64,000 nucleotides of DNA from an uncultured Prochlorococcus sp. (lineage in GTDB: Bacteria > Cyanobacteriota > Cyanobacteriia > PCC-6307 > Cyanobiaceae): NCBI GenBank assembly GCA_902600475.1, contig CACKJM010000001.1, positions 2,685 through 66,684 of the forward strand. Direction: 5' to 3'. Positions 9,436 through 19,225 of this stretch are shown here, one piece after another. The notes beneath the pieces are model-generated. The model was not told the DNA's origin. It worked only from the letters and a program-made list of their open reading frames with translations, and made no database searches. Position 1 is the stretch's first letter. Every line of letters begins with the position of its first letter. The position numbers and the translations under genes were made by a program.

Positions 9436-11205
9436 GTGCAAAAGATTAAACCCAAATCTTTTGTTTTAATAATTCCAATATTAATTTTTTCTGGAATATC
9501 TTTTTATTTTTTTAGTCTAATATTTACTACGTTAAAATTTGACGTATCTAAAAATAAAAAGTTTCAGGGAACCAAATATTCTTATGTAATATCATCTTCT
9601 GATAATAAGATACTAAGCAAATTAAGCCGCAAATTTGAAATAGATAATAGTTATCATAAAATTCCATTTTTTCTTAAACATTCTTTTATATCTTCTGAGG
9701 ATAAAAGATTTTATAAACATAATGGAATAGATTTAAAAAGTATTTCTCGTGCCATTATTCAAAATATCAGAAGTGGTTATGTTAAAGAGGGAGGAAGTAC
9801 GATTACACAACAAGTTGCTAGATTACTTTTGCTAAATAATGATTTAAGTTTTCAAAGAAAAATCAAAGAAATATTTATATCACTCATACTGGAATTTAGA
9901 TATGATAAAAATCAAATTTTAAAATTATATTTAAATAATATTTATCTAGGATCAGGAGCATACGGGGTAGACGAGGCTGCCCAAGTTTATTTTGGAAAAT
10001 TTATAGAGGAATTGACATTATCAGAGATCGCATTAATTGCAGGATTAGCTCCAGCTCCATCAATTTATTCACCTTATCAAAATTTAGAACTAGCTATTAA
10101 AAATAGAAATAAAGTTCTTGAATCAATGTATGTTGATGGATATATTTCTCTTGCAAATAAGAATAAGGGTATTAAAGAAAAAATAAAGTTAAATTATCAA
10201 ACAGCTGATAATTTTTTAGATGATAAATTATTAATAAAATTTATTCTTCAGGAAACAGATAAAAAAATTGGAAGTAAAAATGATTATAAGTTTTTAAGAA
10301 TTAAATCTTCTATCAACAAAGATTGGCAAGAAAAAGGTCAAAAAATATCAAGATATGCAGGGCCTAAAGAACTTGAATTTGGTCTGTTATCTATCGAATC
10401 AAATACAGGACTAATCAGGACAATGATAACCAGCAAAAATCCATCATTTAATGAATACAATAGAGTGATTTCATCTGTAAGACCTTTAGGTTCTACTTTT
10501 AAAATAATCCCTTATGCTGCTGCATTAATAGAAGGAATAAAATTAAGCGACAAATTTGAAGACGTACCAATATGCTGGGAAAGTTATTGCCCAAAAAATT
10601 TTTCAGAAGAATATAGAGGTTCAATATCTTTGATTGAATCATTTAAAAGTTCATCAAATATCGTTCCAATATCAATAACAAAAAAAATTGGCTTAAAAAA
10701 TATTATTAATTTAGCTAATTCATTTGGACTAGGTTACGAGCAGCAGTTTGAGGAATTCCCATCATTAGCTATTGGCGCCTACGGAGATAATCTTTTAAAC
10801 ATCACAAATGCATATTCTGCAATAAACAATAATGGGAAGATTCAAAGCCCTGAAATCATAGAAAAAATAGAATCATTTAAAAAACAACCCATTTGGGAAA
10901 ATAAATCTATTTCCAAGAAAATATTAGATTTAAAAATAAACAAGAAAATGAATAAACTTCTTGAAAAATCTGTAAAAGAAGGCACTTCAAAAGCAGCCTC
11001 TATAAAAGGAAAGAAAATTTTTGGGAAAACAGGAACATCTGATGGAAATAAAGATCTCTGGTTTATTGGTTCCATTGATAATCTTACAACAGGGATCTGG
11101 ATAGGTTACGACGATAATAAGAAATCTGAATTATCTAGTGGGAACGCAGCTTATTTATGGAAGAAGTTCATATCTGAAATTTATAAAATTCCAATTAAAA
11201 AATAA
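9436..11205 (+). CDS. Class A penicillin-binding protein (bifunctional transglycosylase/transpeptidase)
   Basis: Peptidoglycan polymerase and crosslinker anchored by one N-terminal membrane segment (about residues 8-28). The GT51 domain shows SSEDKRFYKHNG with its catalytic glutamate and EGGSTITQQVARLLLL. The transpeptidase domain has the serine motif STFK, SSSN and the KTGTSDG box. At 589 residues it is short for the class, without large C-terminal additions. The start is GTG at 9436, one base after the chlG stop. Which ponA/mrc type it represents cannot be decided here. Confidence 0.93.
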   Translation: MQKIKPKSFVLIIPILIFSGISFYFFSLIFTTLKFDVSKNKKFQGTKYSYVISSSDNKILSKLSRKFEIDNSYHKIPFFLKHSFISSEDKRFYKHNGIDLKSISRAIIQNIRSGYVKEGGSTITQQVARLLLLNNDLSFQRKIKEIFISLILEFRYDKNQILKLYLNNIYLGSGAYGVDEAAQVYFGKFIEELTLSEIALIAGLAPAPSIYSPYQNLELAIKNRNKVLESMYVDGYISLANKNKGIKEKIKLNYQTADNFLDDKLLIKFILQETDKKIGSKNDYKFLRIKSSINKDWQEKGQKISRYAGPKELEFGLLSIESNTGLIRTMITSKNPSFNEYNRVISSVRPLGSTFKIIPYAAALIEGIKLSDKFEDVPICWESYCPKNFSEEYRGSISLIESFKSSSNIVPISITKKIGLKNIINLANSFGLGYEQQFEEFPSLAIGAYGDNLLNITNAYSAINNNGKIQSPEIIEKIESFKKQPIWENKSISKKILDLKINKKMNKLLEKSVKEGTSKAASIKGKKIFGKTGTSDGNKDLWFIGSIDNLTTGIWIGYDDNKKSELSSGNAAYLWKKFISEIYKIPIKK

Positions 11206-11214
11206 ATTATATTT

Positions 11215-12531
11215 TTAAGATTTATAAGAAATTATTGCAGAATAAAATCCATCACCAGGATAATCCAAGCTAGGTAAAATTTGCTTTTGGCTAACCAATT
11301 TTAAAGTTTTGTTTTTTTCAATAAATCTTTCAATTAATAGATTATTTTCATCAGGACAAATAGTACAAGTTGAATAAACTAAAGTGCCATCCTTTTTCAA
11401 AAGAGGGAAAATACTCTCCAAAAGTTTTTCCTGTAATAAAGTTAAAGATTTTATTTTTTCTTTACTTAAAGACCATCTAGAATCTGGATTCCTGGAAAGG
11501 GTTCCAATGCCTGAACATGGAGCATCTAATAAAATCTTATCAAAATAAGATATAAACTTAGGATTTAATTCAGTCAAACTCCTAGCATCAGCCTTAAGGG
11601 TATTAACAGATTTCAAATTTAACCTTTCTAAATTTGATTGCAGTATTTTCAATCTTTTTGCTGATCTATCTACGGCAATGATTTCAGCACTATCATTTGT
11701 TAATTCTGCAAGGTGGGTAGACTTACTTCCTGGAGCTGCACAAGCATCTAAAATCTTTTCACCTTCTTTTGGATTTAAAAGAGGTGCTATCCACTGAGAA
11801 GATCTATCTTGAATTGTCCAAAGTCCATCACTATACCCTGGTAACTTTTTTATAGATCTTGGATTAGATTTTAAAGTAATTCCATTATGTAAATCATTAA
11901 TAATTTCAGCATCAATATTATTTTCATGAAGTACTTTCAAAAAGTTATCTAAATTAGTTTTTAATTGGTTAATTCTCAAATCAATTGATGGTTTTTTATT
12001 AAATGCCTTAATGATATTTTCACCCTCGCTAATGCCGACCCATTTATAAAGATCCTTTACAAGCCATAATGGAAATGATTCAAGATATGAAATTCTTTCT
12101 TTTCTATCAGAAGATAATTCCGGAAAGATTTTTTGTTCCAATTTTCTTGATGCATTTCTCAATATCGCATTAACAGTTCCCGCTAAACCATTTAAATCTG
12201 TTTTTTTAGCTACTTCTACAGTGGTAGAAATAGCAGCAGGAAATGGAATTTTATCCATTTTCAATAGTTGATACAAACCTATATGTAGAAGCCATCTTAA
12301 CTTTGGAGGCTGCTTTTTATGAGTAATTTTTGATGTATGATCCGTCCAAAGATCAAGAAATTTTCTATACCTTATGCATCCAAAAGATAATTCCGTAATA
12401 AAAGCTATATCAAGAGGATTAAATTGATAATTTTTTAAAACCTTTTCAAGAGCATGATCAGAAAAATCACCAGAACTAACTTTTAATAAAATTTCCCAAG
12501 CTGCCTTTCTTTGTAAATATCCTATGCTCAA
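11215..12531 (-). CDS. rsmB: 16S rRNA (cytosine-967-C5)-methyltransferase
   Basis: RsmB/Sun family enzyme. The N-terminal ~140 residues form a NusB-like RNA-binding domain (RKAAWEIL, TELSFGCIRYRKFLD). The C-terminal Rossmann domain binds SAM at LDACAAPGSKSTHLAEL. The two cysteines of the m5C mechanism are in LDAPCSGIGT and YSTCTICPDEN. The start is TTG at 12531. It is convergent with the PBP gene, 9 bp between stops. Confidence 0.94.
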   Translation of the reverse strand: MSIGYLQRKAAWEILLKVSSGDFSDHALEKVLKNYQFNPLDIAFITELSFGCIRYRKFLDLWTDHTSKITHKKQPPKLRWLLHIGLYQLLKMDKIPFPAAISTTVEVAKKTDLNGLAGTVNAILRNASRKLEQKIFPELSSDRKERISYLESFPLWLVKDLYKWVGISEGENIIKAFNKKPSIDLRINQLKTNLDNFLKVLHENNIDAEIINDLHNGITLKSNPRSIKKLPGYSDGLWTIQDRSSQWIAPLLNPKEGEKILDACAAPGSKSTHLAELTNDSAEIIAVDRSAKRLKILQSNLERLNLKSVNTLKADARSLTELNPKFISYFDKILLDAPCSGIGTLSRNPDSRWSLSKEKIKSLTLLQEKLLESIFPLLKKDGTLVYSTCTICPDENNLLIERFIEKNKTLKLVSQKQILPSLDYPGDGFYSAIISYKS

Positions 12532-12582
12532 AATATAATTTATTTTTTAAATATAACTTTAATATACAAAAAATTCAAAAAT

Positions 12583-12726
12583 TTAAACTACTTTTTCAAT
12601 TGCAGAATTAAACCAAATAAAACCTAAGATAGAAATAAGTGAAAGATTAAATCCTAAAAAAAGAAATATATTTAAAGAATGGATTCTTTCCCGAAAAAAT
12701 ATTTTTTTCTCTTTTTGATACTTCAT
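12583..12726 (-). CDS. Small single-pass membrane protein (47 aa)
   Basis: ATG 12724-12726 to TAA 12583. The protein has a basic N-terminus (KYQKEKK), one hydrophobic segment of about 22 residues (FLFLGFNLSLISILGFIWF) and a short tail. It lies 51 bp upstream of rsmB and 19 bp downstream of another small gene on the same strand. No family is recognised. Basic-then-hydrophobic design and position in a same-strand run support a real gene, but the short length leaves doubt. Confidence 0.55.
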   Translation of the reverse strand: MKYQKEKKIFFRERIHSLNIFLFLGFNLSLISILGFIWFNSAIEKVV

Positions 12727-12745
12727 TATTAAAATAAAAACTTAT

Positions 12746-12925
12746 TCAGGATTTCAAACGGCAACCAATATTGATAGATCCTGCATCAAGCATTCTGCCT
12801 AATTTAATTGCTATGGATTCCTCCAGCCTAGTGAAATTAGATTGATGGGTAGTTATCCAATCTAATTCAGAAAAAGTGATAATTCCCGTCGAATTACTTT
12901 TTAAAAAAAGTGTTCCAATTTCCAT
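12746..12925 (-). CDS. Small conserved-looking protein (59 aa)
   Basis: ATG 12923-12925 to TGA 12746. Soluble sequence beginning MEIGTLFLKSNSTGIITFSE, with an amphipathic stretch LEESIAIKLGRMLDAGSI and a single cysteine near the end. The second half looks like one folded helix-turn unit, and the amino-acid composition is normal rather than the Lys/Asn/Phe mix of random AT-rich frames. The function is unknown. I recall similar small proteins in marine picocyanobacteria but cannot name a family. Confidence 0.6.
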   Translation of the reverse strand: MEIGTLFLKSNSTGIITFSELDWITTHQSNFTRLEESIAIKLGRMLDAGSINIGCRLKS

Positions 12926-13030
12926 TAGATAAATCTAATTTTTCCTAAATTAACATCCGTACTTAATATTTCTTCATAACATAATATTCTTTTAATTTTT
13001 CAAAAACAAATGTAGGTTATTACTCTTAAT

Positions 13031-14521
13031 TTATTGAATATCTCTTAAAAATTTATCGGCCATTTTTAAGTGATTTTTTAATTTTTCCTCAGACATTTTA
13101 TCAAGATTTCTCGTTAACATTGCCAGACGATATTGCTTTCTAAAAAAGCTTTCATTATCTTTAATAAATTTCCAAAATAAGCCATCCCATATTTCACACC
13201 ATGGGCCACTTTTGAAATTAGACATTTTCTTTACATAATTAGAGCTTGATATATATGGCTTTGTTGAAAAGATACCTCCATCACTAAACTGACTCATTCC
13301 GTAAACATTTGGGACCATAACCCAATCATAGGAATCAATAAACATTTCCATAAACCATTTATAAACTTGGTTGGGGTGAATTCTACATAGAAGCATAAAG
13401 TTGCCAACAATCATTAGCCGCTCAATATGATGACAATAACCAAATTTAATAATATTTTTTATAACAACGTCTACTGGTTCAATTCCTGTATTTCCTTGAT
13501 AAAAAGATTTTGGAATTGGCTTATCTACAAAATTCCAAAAATTACTATTTCGCATCTTTGTTCCGTACTTTTTATAGACGAGGCAAATAAATTCTCTCCA
13601 TCCAATAATTTGACGAATAAAACCCTCTAAAGAGTTAATAGGAACATTATTATTTTTTGCAAAAAGTAATGCTTTATTTACTACTTCATCTGGGGTTAAT
13701 AAGCCGCTATTTAAAAGAGGAGAAAGTAAACTGTGCCATAAAAAAGAATTTTCTTTAGAAATAGCATCCTCATAATCTCCAAATAAGAAAAATCTATGTT
13801 TAAAAAAATCATTTAACCATGCATCTGCCTCTTCAAAATTAGTTGGATATAAAAAGTTGTTACTTTCTCCAATAAACTCAATATCAAAATTGGCTAATGA
13901 CTTTTCTGCATTAACTACAAATTTATTTTTTTGTAATTTAGGTGTATCGGGTATATTTATTTTTTTTGGTAATTTTTTTCTGTTCATTTCATCGAAACTC
14001 CATTTACCACCTTCAGGTGTATCATCAGGATTAACTAATATCTTTTGGCTCTTTCTTTGATTCTCATAAAATCTCCCCATAAGAGGTTTTTTTGTATTTG
14101 ATGCAAATAAATCTTTTAAATCTTCACTGCTCATAAACATAGGAGAAGGCAAAATATTTAAAGCTAAATTATTACTTTCAACAAAATTATTAATCCTCTT
14201 CATTATTAAAAAATCATGAGGGTCAATGAGATTTATTTTCTGATATTTATTTTTAATAAGTTCCGATAAGTGATCAACTGTAGAAACATTATTCTTGTTT
14301 TCTATATATAAAACTTTAAAGCCAGATATTTCTAAATAATTTTTATAAGCGAGCATAGATGCTCTATGAAAAACTAACTTATTTTTATGGTTAATTAATT
14401 TATGAAATTTATCATTTCCAAAAAATAATGAGTCTTCCAAAATCAAAACTTCACAATTTATTTTTAAGATTGGGCTTTCTCTAAAAAGTTGATTGGGGAA
14501 AATAATTGATATTTGTTTCAT
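13031..14521 (-). CDS. Cryptochrome/photolyase-related protein (COG3046, FeS-BCP/CryB branch)
   Basis: Flavoprotein of the bacterial cryptochrome/photolyase branch related to (6-4) photolyases. Family landmarks are QLFRESP near the N-terminus, [39 protein letters not shown] and the C-terminal [14 protein letters not shown]. At 496 residues the length is normal. The segment before GPWC, where Fe-S members carry a CxxC pair, is short (KKMSNFKSG) and has no cysteines. Only isolated cysteines remain, near residues 312, 362, 379 and 441, so a [4Fe-4S] cluster is doubtful. It heads nothing but closes an operon with three small genes upstream. Light-driven DNA repair is likely but not proven. Confidence 0.88.
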   Translation of the reverse strand: MKQISIIFPNQLFRESPILKINCEVLILEDSLFFGNDKFHKLINHKNKLVFHRASMLAYKNYLEISGFKVLYIENKNNVSTVDHLSELIKNKYQKINLIDPHDFLIMKRINNFVESNNLALNILPSPMFMSSEDLKDLFASNTKKPLMGRFYENQRKSQKILVNPDDTPEGGKWSFDEMNRKKLPKKINIPDTPKLQKNKFVVNAEKSLANFDIEFIGESNNFLYPTNFEEADAWLNDFFKHRFFLFGDYEDAISKENSFLWHSLLSPLLNSGLLTPDEVVNKALLFAKNNNVPINSLEGFIRQIIGWREFICLVYKKYGTKMRNSNFWNFVDKPIPKSFYQGNTGIEPVDVVIKNIIKFGYCHHIERLMIVGNFMLLCRIHPNQVYKWFMEMFIDSYDWVMVPNVYGMSQFSDGGIFSTKPYISSSNYVKKMSNFKSGPWCEIWDGLFWKFIKDNESFFRKQYRLAMLTRNLDKMSEEKLKNHLKMADKFLRDIQ

Positions 14522-14649
14522 CTTTGCGACTTCCTGTTACTGCATCTTTTTGAACAGTAGATAACATCATCCCAACAGTTTTTCCATTTTTTACGCCACT
14601 CAAATGGCCTATTGCAAACAGGACAAGTTTTAGTAGAAAGATTTTTCAA
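14518..14649 (-). CDS. DUF2256 zinc-ribbon-like small protein (43 aa)
   Basis: TTG 14647-14649 to TGA 14518. The short chain has four cysteines in two CxxC-like pairs ([11 protein letters not shown] and [10 protein letters not shown]) around a conserved [11 protein letters not shown], the hallmark of DUF2256. Its stop overlaps the photolyase start (ATGA), so the two are translationally coupled. DUF2256 genes are commonly found next to this photolyase branch. The function is unknown, and metal binding is inferred from the cysteines. Confidence 0.85.
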   Translation of the reverse strand: MKNLSTKTCPVCNRPFEWRKKWKNCWDDVIYCSKRCSNRKSQR

Positions 14650-14652
14650 AAT

Positions 14653-14889
14653 TTATAATTTTCTTTTATGAGTAGATTTAAATCTAGTTGAATCTTTAAG
14701 GGCCATATGTTTTGTATTTCTTCCCGAAACTCTCTTTCTCCAGACTTTGAAAGATTTGGGTTTAAGATTTTGACGCATAATTTTTATCGCATCTTCCTCT
14801 TTTAAACCAAATTGATACTCGATAGCTTCAAAGGGTGTTCTATCTTCCCAACACATTTCTATTATTCTATCTATATCTATACTTTCCAT
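14653..14889 (-). CDS. TIGR03643/DUF2805 family protein
   Basis: 78 residues. The opening IDIDRIIEMCWEDRTPFEAI, followed by FGLKEEDAIKIMR and FKVWRKRVSGRNTKH, is diagnostic of the TIGR03643 (DUF2805) family. It looks like a small helix-turn-helix protein with a basic tail. It lies 3 bp upstream of DUF2256 and 2 bp downstream of the DCC gene, in one operon with the photolyase. The role is unknown; DNA binding is a guess from charge and helical pattern. Confidence 0.88.
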   Translation of the reverse strand: MESIDIDRIIEMCWEDRTPFEAIEYQFGLKEEDAIKIMRQNLKPKSFKVWRKRVSGRNTKHMALKDSTRFKSTHKRKL

Positions 14890-14891
14890 TT

Positions 14892-15296
14892 TTATTGTTC
14901 ACATTGTGAGGTACAAAGTTTTTCAATATCGGATCTACCTGTAATTTGAAGTCTATATTTTGCCCAATATCTGTAAACCAATCTCAATAATGGAGATAAG
15001 AGCTTAATCTTCAAGGGATAATAAACCCAACCTAAACCAACTAATTCATAAGAATATGCAAGTACATCTAGTCCCCTAATAATTTCACCATTTTCAATAA
15101 TCCCATGCAGGTTTGACATAGCTTCTGAATATGAGATGTCATTAAAAAGACTTTGATCATAATCCTTACTATTAATATCTATAAATGCAATTTGATTTAA
15201 GGTATCTCTTTTTTTAAGAAAATTTGTTTCCCTCAAACAAAGTGGACAACCACCATCGAATAAAAAAGTTATTTTATTTTTCATATTTTTATTCAA
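14892..15296 (-). CDS. DCC-family thiol-disulfide oxidoreductase (DUF393)
   Basis: 134 residues with the DUF393 signature DGGCPLCLRE close to the N-terminus, giving a thioredoxin-like CxxC. The later part (LHGIIENGEIIRGLDVLAYSY) also fits. It is the first gene of the run DCC-DUF2805-DUF2256-photolyase on the minus strand, with 2-3 bp gaps. A redox or cofactor-related role for the photolyase-like protein is possible but is inference from synteny. Confidence 0.88.
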   Translation of the reverse strand: MNKNMKNKITFLFDGGCPLCLRETNFLKKRDTLNQIAFIDINSKDYDQSLFNDISYSEAMSNLHGIIENGEIIRGLDVLAYSYELVGLGWVYYPLKIKLLSPLLRLVYRYWAKYRLQITGRSDIEKLCTSQCEQ

Positions 15297-15418
15297 ATAT
15301 AGAAATTAAATAACTTTTTTGTGGAATAAAAAATTTTTTTTAGAGTACAAGCTTTATAAAGCCTTAATAATTGCCAGTTCTAATTTAGTGAAATTATATT
15401 ATCTTATTAATTAATAAG

Positions 15419-15444
15419 CCATTGATCAAGGGATACATCAATGG
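15419..15444. terminator. Inverted repeat downstream of the 67-aa gene
   Basis: CCATTGAT (15419-15426) and ATCAATGG (15437-15444) pair perfectly around a 10-base loop. It lies 17 bp past the stop of the minus-strand gene at 15462. There is no clean T-run on either side, so it may be a weak terminator or another RNA or DNA structure. Confidence 0.4.
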
Positions 15445-15461
15445 TTTAAAACTACTTATGA

Positions 15462-15665
15462 TCAGTCATCTAGAAGATGAACTCCTTCTCCTACGTCAGG
15501 AGTAAATTTACAATATTTTTCAAAAATAAGTCCAACACCTCGCATTTTTTCTCCTAATTCATCGTTAAATTTATTCCATTCTTCCGATTCACGATCAGGT
15601 AAATCCCACCCTTGTTTTTCTACCATACTTGTTATTAATGTATAGTCCCATTCTATGTATGCCAT
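15462..15665 (-). CDS. Hypothetical small acidic protein (67 aa)
   Basis: ATG at 15665. Acidic soluble protein with MAYIEWDYTLITSMVEKQGW at the start and FEKYCKFTPDVGEGVHLLD at the end. There are no membrane segments or recognised motif. It stands alone between the DCC operon and divergently transcribed trmH. The balanced composition with three tryptophans suggests a real folded protein. Function unknown. Confidence 0.7.
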   Translation of the reverse strand: MAYIEWDYTLITSMVEKQGWDLPDRESEEWNKFNDELGEKMRGVGLIFEKYCKFTPDVGEGVHLLDD

Positions 15666-15762
15666 TTAGTTAATTTAAACTACCAAAATATTATAAACCA
15701 AGAGATTTAATAGGTAATCAATATTTTTTGAATATAATTTATAAAGTGTGGAAAAATTATAA

Positions 15763-16434
15763 ATGTCAATTTTGCCGAGAAGATTTGAACGAATCAAAAA
15801 TGTTTTAGATTGCAGAATGAAAAACTTGACTGTTTTAGTTGAGGATGTCAATAAACCACATAATTTATCTGCGATATTAAGAACATGTGACGCGGCAGGA
15901 GTTTTCGAAGCAAATTTTATTAGCAAAACGAATGCCGTTAAGACTTTTAATAGTACAGCTCAAGGAAGTCAAAAATGGGTAAAACTGAATAATCATGAAA
16001 ACACTATCACTGCAATATCTGATTTAAAGAATAAGGGCTTTAAATTATATGGAACGACTCTTAATAGTGAATCAGTAGATTATAGAAATTTTGATTATTC
16101 TCAAAATACGTGTTTTGTTTTAGGAGCAGAAAAATGGGGACTAAGTAATGAACTTATATCAATGGTTGATCAATCAATTTTTATACCTATGAGAGGTATG
16201 GTTCAATCCCTGAATGTTTCAGTTGCTGCTTCTATATTATTATTTGAAGCCGTTCGCCAAAGAAAAAATAAAGGTATATTGCCCGCTAATGGAGAAGGGT
16301 TAAATATGGATGAATATCAAAAAACACTTTTTGAATGGTGTTACCCAGAATTAGCTGCGGTGTATAAAAAATCAGCTAAAGAATATCCAAAGTTGAATGA
16401 TCAAGGAGAACTTGATCCAGTTACAGATAACTAA
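15763..16434 (+). CDS. trmH: tRNA (guanosine-18-2'-O)-methyltransferase
   Basis: SPOUT-class RNA methyltransferase that methylates G18 in the tRNA D-loop. Three motifs are clear: motif 1 NKPHNLSAILRTCDAAG, motif 2 LGAEKWGLSNEL and motif 3 MVQSLNVSVAASILLFEAVRQR, which together form the knotted SAM site. The C-terminal extension (DEYQKTLFEWCYPELA) is typical of TrmH rather than RlmB. The length of 223 residues fits. It is convergent with the permease gene (2 bp between stops). Confidence 0.94.
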   Translation: MSILPRRFERIKNVLDCRMKNLTVLVEDVNKPHNLSAILRTCDAAGVFEANFISKTNAVKTFNSTAQGSQKWVKLNNHENTITAISDLKNKGFKLYGTTLNSESVDYRNFDYSQNTCFVLGAEKWGLSNELISMVDQSIFIPMRGMVQSLNVSVAASILLFEAVRQRKNKGILPANGEGLNMDEYQKTLFEWCYPELAAVYKKSAKEYPKLNDQGELDPVTDN

Positions 16435-16436
16435 AT

Positions 16437-17282
16437 TTATTCAGAATTTTGACTATCAAAAATTTCTTCAAGGTCCTCTCCTATAAAAGAAAGACCTAAA
16501 ACTAAAAAAAACATTGCCAAACCTGGGAACAAAGCCGTCCACCAGATACCTGTAGGTAAAGCGGCAAGAGCCAGATTTAAATCACTTCCCCACTCTGGAA
16601 CATCCGCAGGAACGCCAAGGCCTAAAAATCCTAAACTTCCTAATACCAAAACAGCATCTGCAGCATTTAGGGTAAGCAGAATAGGCAATGGTGTTATTAC
16701 ATTTGGGAGAATATATTTAAAAATAATTTTTTTAACATCAGCTCCTGCAACTTGAGCTGCCTCAACATAAGTTTCGGATTTAACCAATATTGTCTGATTT
16801 CTGATTAATCTAAAATATTGAGGAGAGTAAACAATACACAATGCCAAAGCCGCGTTAAGGATACCCTTACCCAATACAAAAGCCACAACAACTGAAAGTA
16901 AAATTACAGGTATTGAAAAAATAGTATCCATTATTAGTGATAAGCATTTATCAAAAAAACCACCAAAATATCCACTTAATAATCCCAATGGCAAACCCAA
17001 ACTTAATGAAAAAAGAATAGCTAAGAATACAACTTCTATCGCTAATGATGATCCTTGCAAAGTTCTTAAGCAAACATCTCTTCCTAATCTATCTGTGCCA
17101 CAAAAATGATTAAGAGAAGGAGGGGCAAAGATATCATTGCTCAACATTGAAAATGAATAGCCAAAAAAATTATTGGCCTCTAAAAATTTCATTATTAAAA
17201 CAACAAGAAGATAAAAAAGTACAATTAAAAATCCAGCTTTTCTGATATTTGCGCCGACACGATTAAATGAGTTAATATCCAA
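16437..17282 (-). CDS. Peptide/nickel-type ABC transporter permease (OppC/DppC family)
   Basis: 281-residue inner-membrane permease with about six membrane segments. The cytoplasmic EAA loop (YVEAAQVAGADVKKIIFKYILPN) and the family motif HFCGTDRLGRDVCLR near residue 58 place it with OppC/DppC. The start is TTG at 17282. No binding protein, partner permease or ATPase is adjacent, so the rest of the transporter must be encoded elsewhere or be missing. The substrate is unknown. Confidence 0.88.
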   Translation of the reverse strand: MDINSFNRVGANIRKAGFLIVLFYLLVVLIMKFLEANNFFGYSFSMLSNDIFAPPSLNHFCGTDRLGRDVCLRTLQGSSLAIEVVFLAILFSLSLGLPLGLLSGYFGGFFDKCLSLIMDTIFSIPVILLSVVVAFVLGKGILNAALALCIVYSPQYFRLIRNQTILVKSETYVEAAQVAGADVKKIIFKYILPNVITPLPILLTLNAADAVLVLGSLGFLGLGVPADVPEWGSDLNLALAALPTGIWWTALFPGLAMFFLVLGLSFIGEDLEEIFDSQNSE

Positions 17283-17361
17283 AATCTTTTTTTAAAGATA
17301 TAAATGAAATATACCCAATTCTTTTAAAAATAAATAGCTATAAATTTTAAATTAAAAGAAA

Positions 17362-19170
17362 TTACTGGTTTAATTTCAAGACTGCCATAAAAGCTTCTTG
17401 AGGGACTTCAACTTTACCCATTGCCTTCATCCTCTTTTTACCTTTGGCTTGTTTCTTTAAAAGTTTCTTTTTCCTAGAAATATCCCCGCCATAACATTTA
17501 GATAAAACATCTTTTCGCAAAGCACTTATGCTTTCACTTGCAATAATCCTGCTACCGATTGATGCTTGAATAGGTATTTTAAATTGTTGTTTTGGAATAA
17601 GTTCTTTTAATTTCTCAACTAAACTTCTGCCAATTCCATAAGCCTTATCTTTATGAACAATAGAAGTTAATGGATCTGCTCTTTCTGAATTTATTAGAAC
17701 ATCTAATCTAACAAGGTCATTTTTTCTATAACCAATCAAATGATATTCCATTGATGCATACCCTTGGGTTCTACTTTTCATTTGATCAAAGAAATCTGTA
17801 ACAACTTCTGCTAATGGAATTTCATAAATCAAGGTAACTCGATCAGTTGTTATGTATTTCATATCTATGAATACTCCCCTTCTTTCCTGACATAAACCCA
17901 TCAATGTTCCATTAAATTCATTAGGAGCATAAATTTCCATTTTCACATAAGGCTCTTCTATTGATTCTCTAAGTTGTGGATCAGGAATTGTAGAGGGATT
18001 ATCAATAAAGATATGTTCCTGCTGATTTAAATTAACTTTATAAATAACTGATGGTGCCGTTACGATTAGATCCAAGTCATATTCTCTTTCTAATCTTTCT
18101 TGAACAATCTCCATATGAAGAAGTCCTAGGAATCCACACCTAAATCCGAATCCCATTGCGCTACTGGTTTCGGGCTCATATTTTAAAGCCGCATCAGATA
18201 ATTGTAATTTTTCTAGTGATACTCTTAAATCTGGAAATTGATCAGCATCAGTCGGGAATAAGCCACAAAAAACCATAGGATTTGCTGTCTTATATCCAGG
18301 TAAAGGATCATTGGCAGGTGAATTTAAAAGAGTAATCGTATCTCCCACTCTCGCATCAGCAACTGATTTTATAGAAGCAGCTAAATAACCAACTTCTCCT
18401 GCATGTAATTCATCAACTTGCTGCTGATCAGGCGCCATTATTCCTATCTCATCTAGTTCATAATTTTTCTTACTTGCCATTAATAATATTTTTTCTCTCT
18501 TATTTAGAGACCCAGATATCACCCTGAAATAAACAATAACTCCCCTGTACGGATCATAATAAGAATCAAAAATCAGTGCCTTTGTAGGTAGTTTAATTTC
18601 ATCTTGAGGAGGAGGAACTCTTCTTACGATTGCTTCCAAAATATCTTTAATACCAACTCCAGTTTTTGCTGAACAATTTATTGCATTAGATGTATCAAGT
18701 CCAATAATTTCCTCTATTTCTTGTTTTATTTTTTCAGCATCAGCGCCTGGTAAATCAACTTTATTTAAAACAGGAATTATTTCAAGATTATTTTCTAAGG
18801 CAAGATAAACATTAGCTAAGGTTTGAGCTTCTACTCCTTGACTTGCATCAACAACAAGTAAGGCGCCTTCACAAGCTTGAAGAGATCTACTAACCTCATA
18901 AGAGAAATCAACATGCCCTGGAGTATCTATTAAGTTCAAAACATATTCTTGGGAATCGTCAGCTTTATATTTCATCCTAGCGGCCTGTAACTTTATAGTA
19001 ATTCCTCTCTCTCTTTCAAGATCCATACTGTCCAAAAATTGTTCTTGCATATCCCTTTGCTGCACAGTACCAGTATCTTGAAGCAACCTATCTGCAAGGG
19101 TAGATTTACCATGGTCAATATGAGCGATTATGCAGAAATTTCTAATTTTTGAAACCGATATATCAGTCAT
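17362..19170 (-). CDS. lepA: Elongation factor 4 (LepA)
   Basis: Ribosome-associated translational GTPase that back-translocates or rescues stalled ribosomes. The GTPase motifs are complete: [29 protein letters not shown] and NKVDLPGA. The EF-G-like domains follow, then the LepA-specific C-terminal domain ending [27 protein letters not shown]. The length of 602 residues is standard. ATG start at 19170. Confidence 0.98.
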
Positions 19171-19225
19171 ATAGAAAGAAAAATTCTCCTCTTATTACAT
19201 CTTGATTAATATTAGCTAATTAGAA

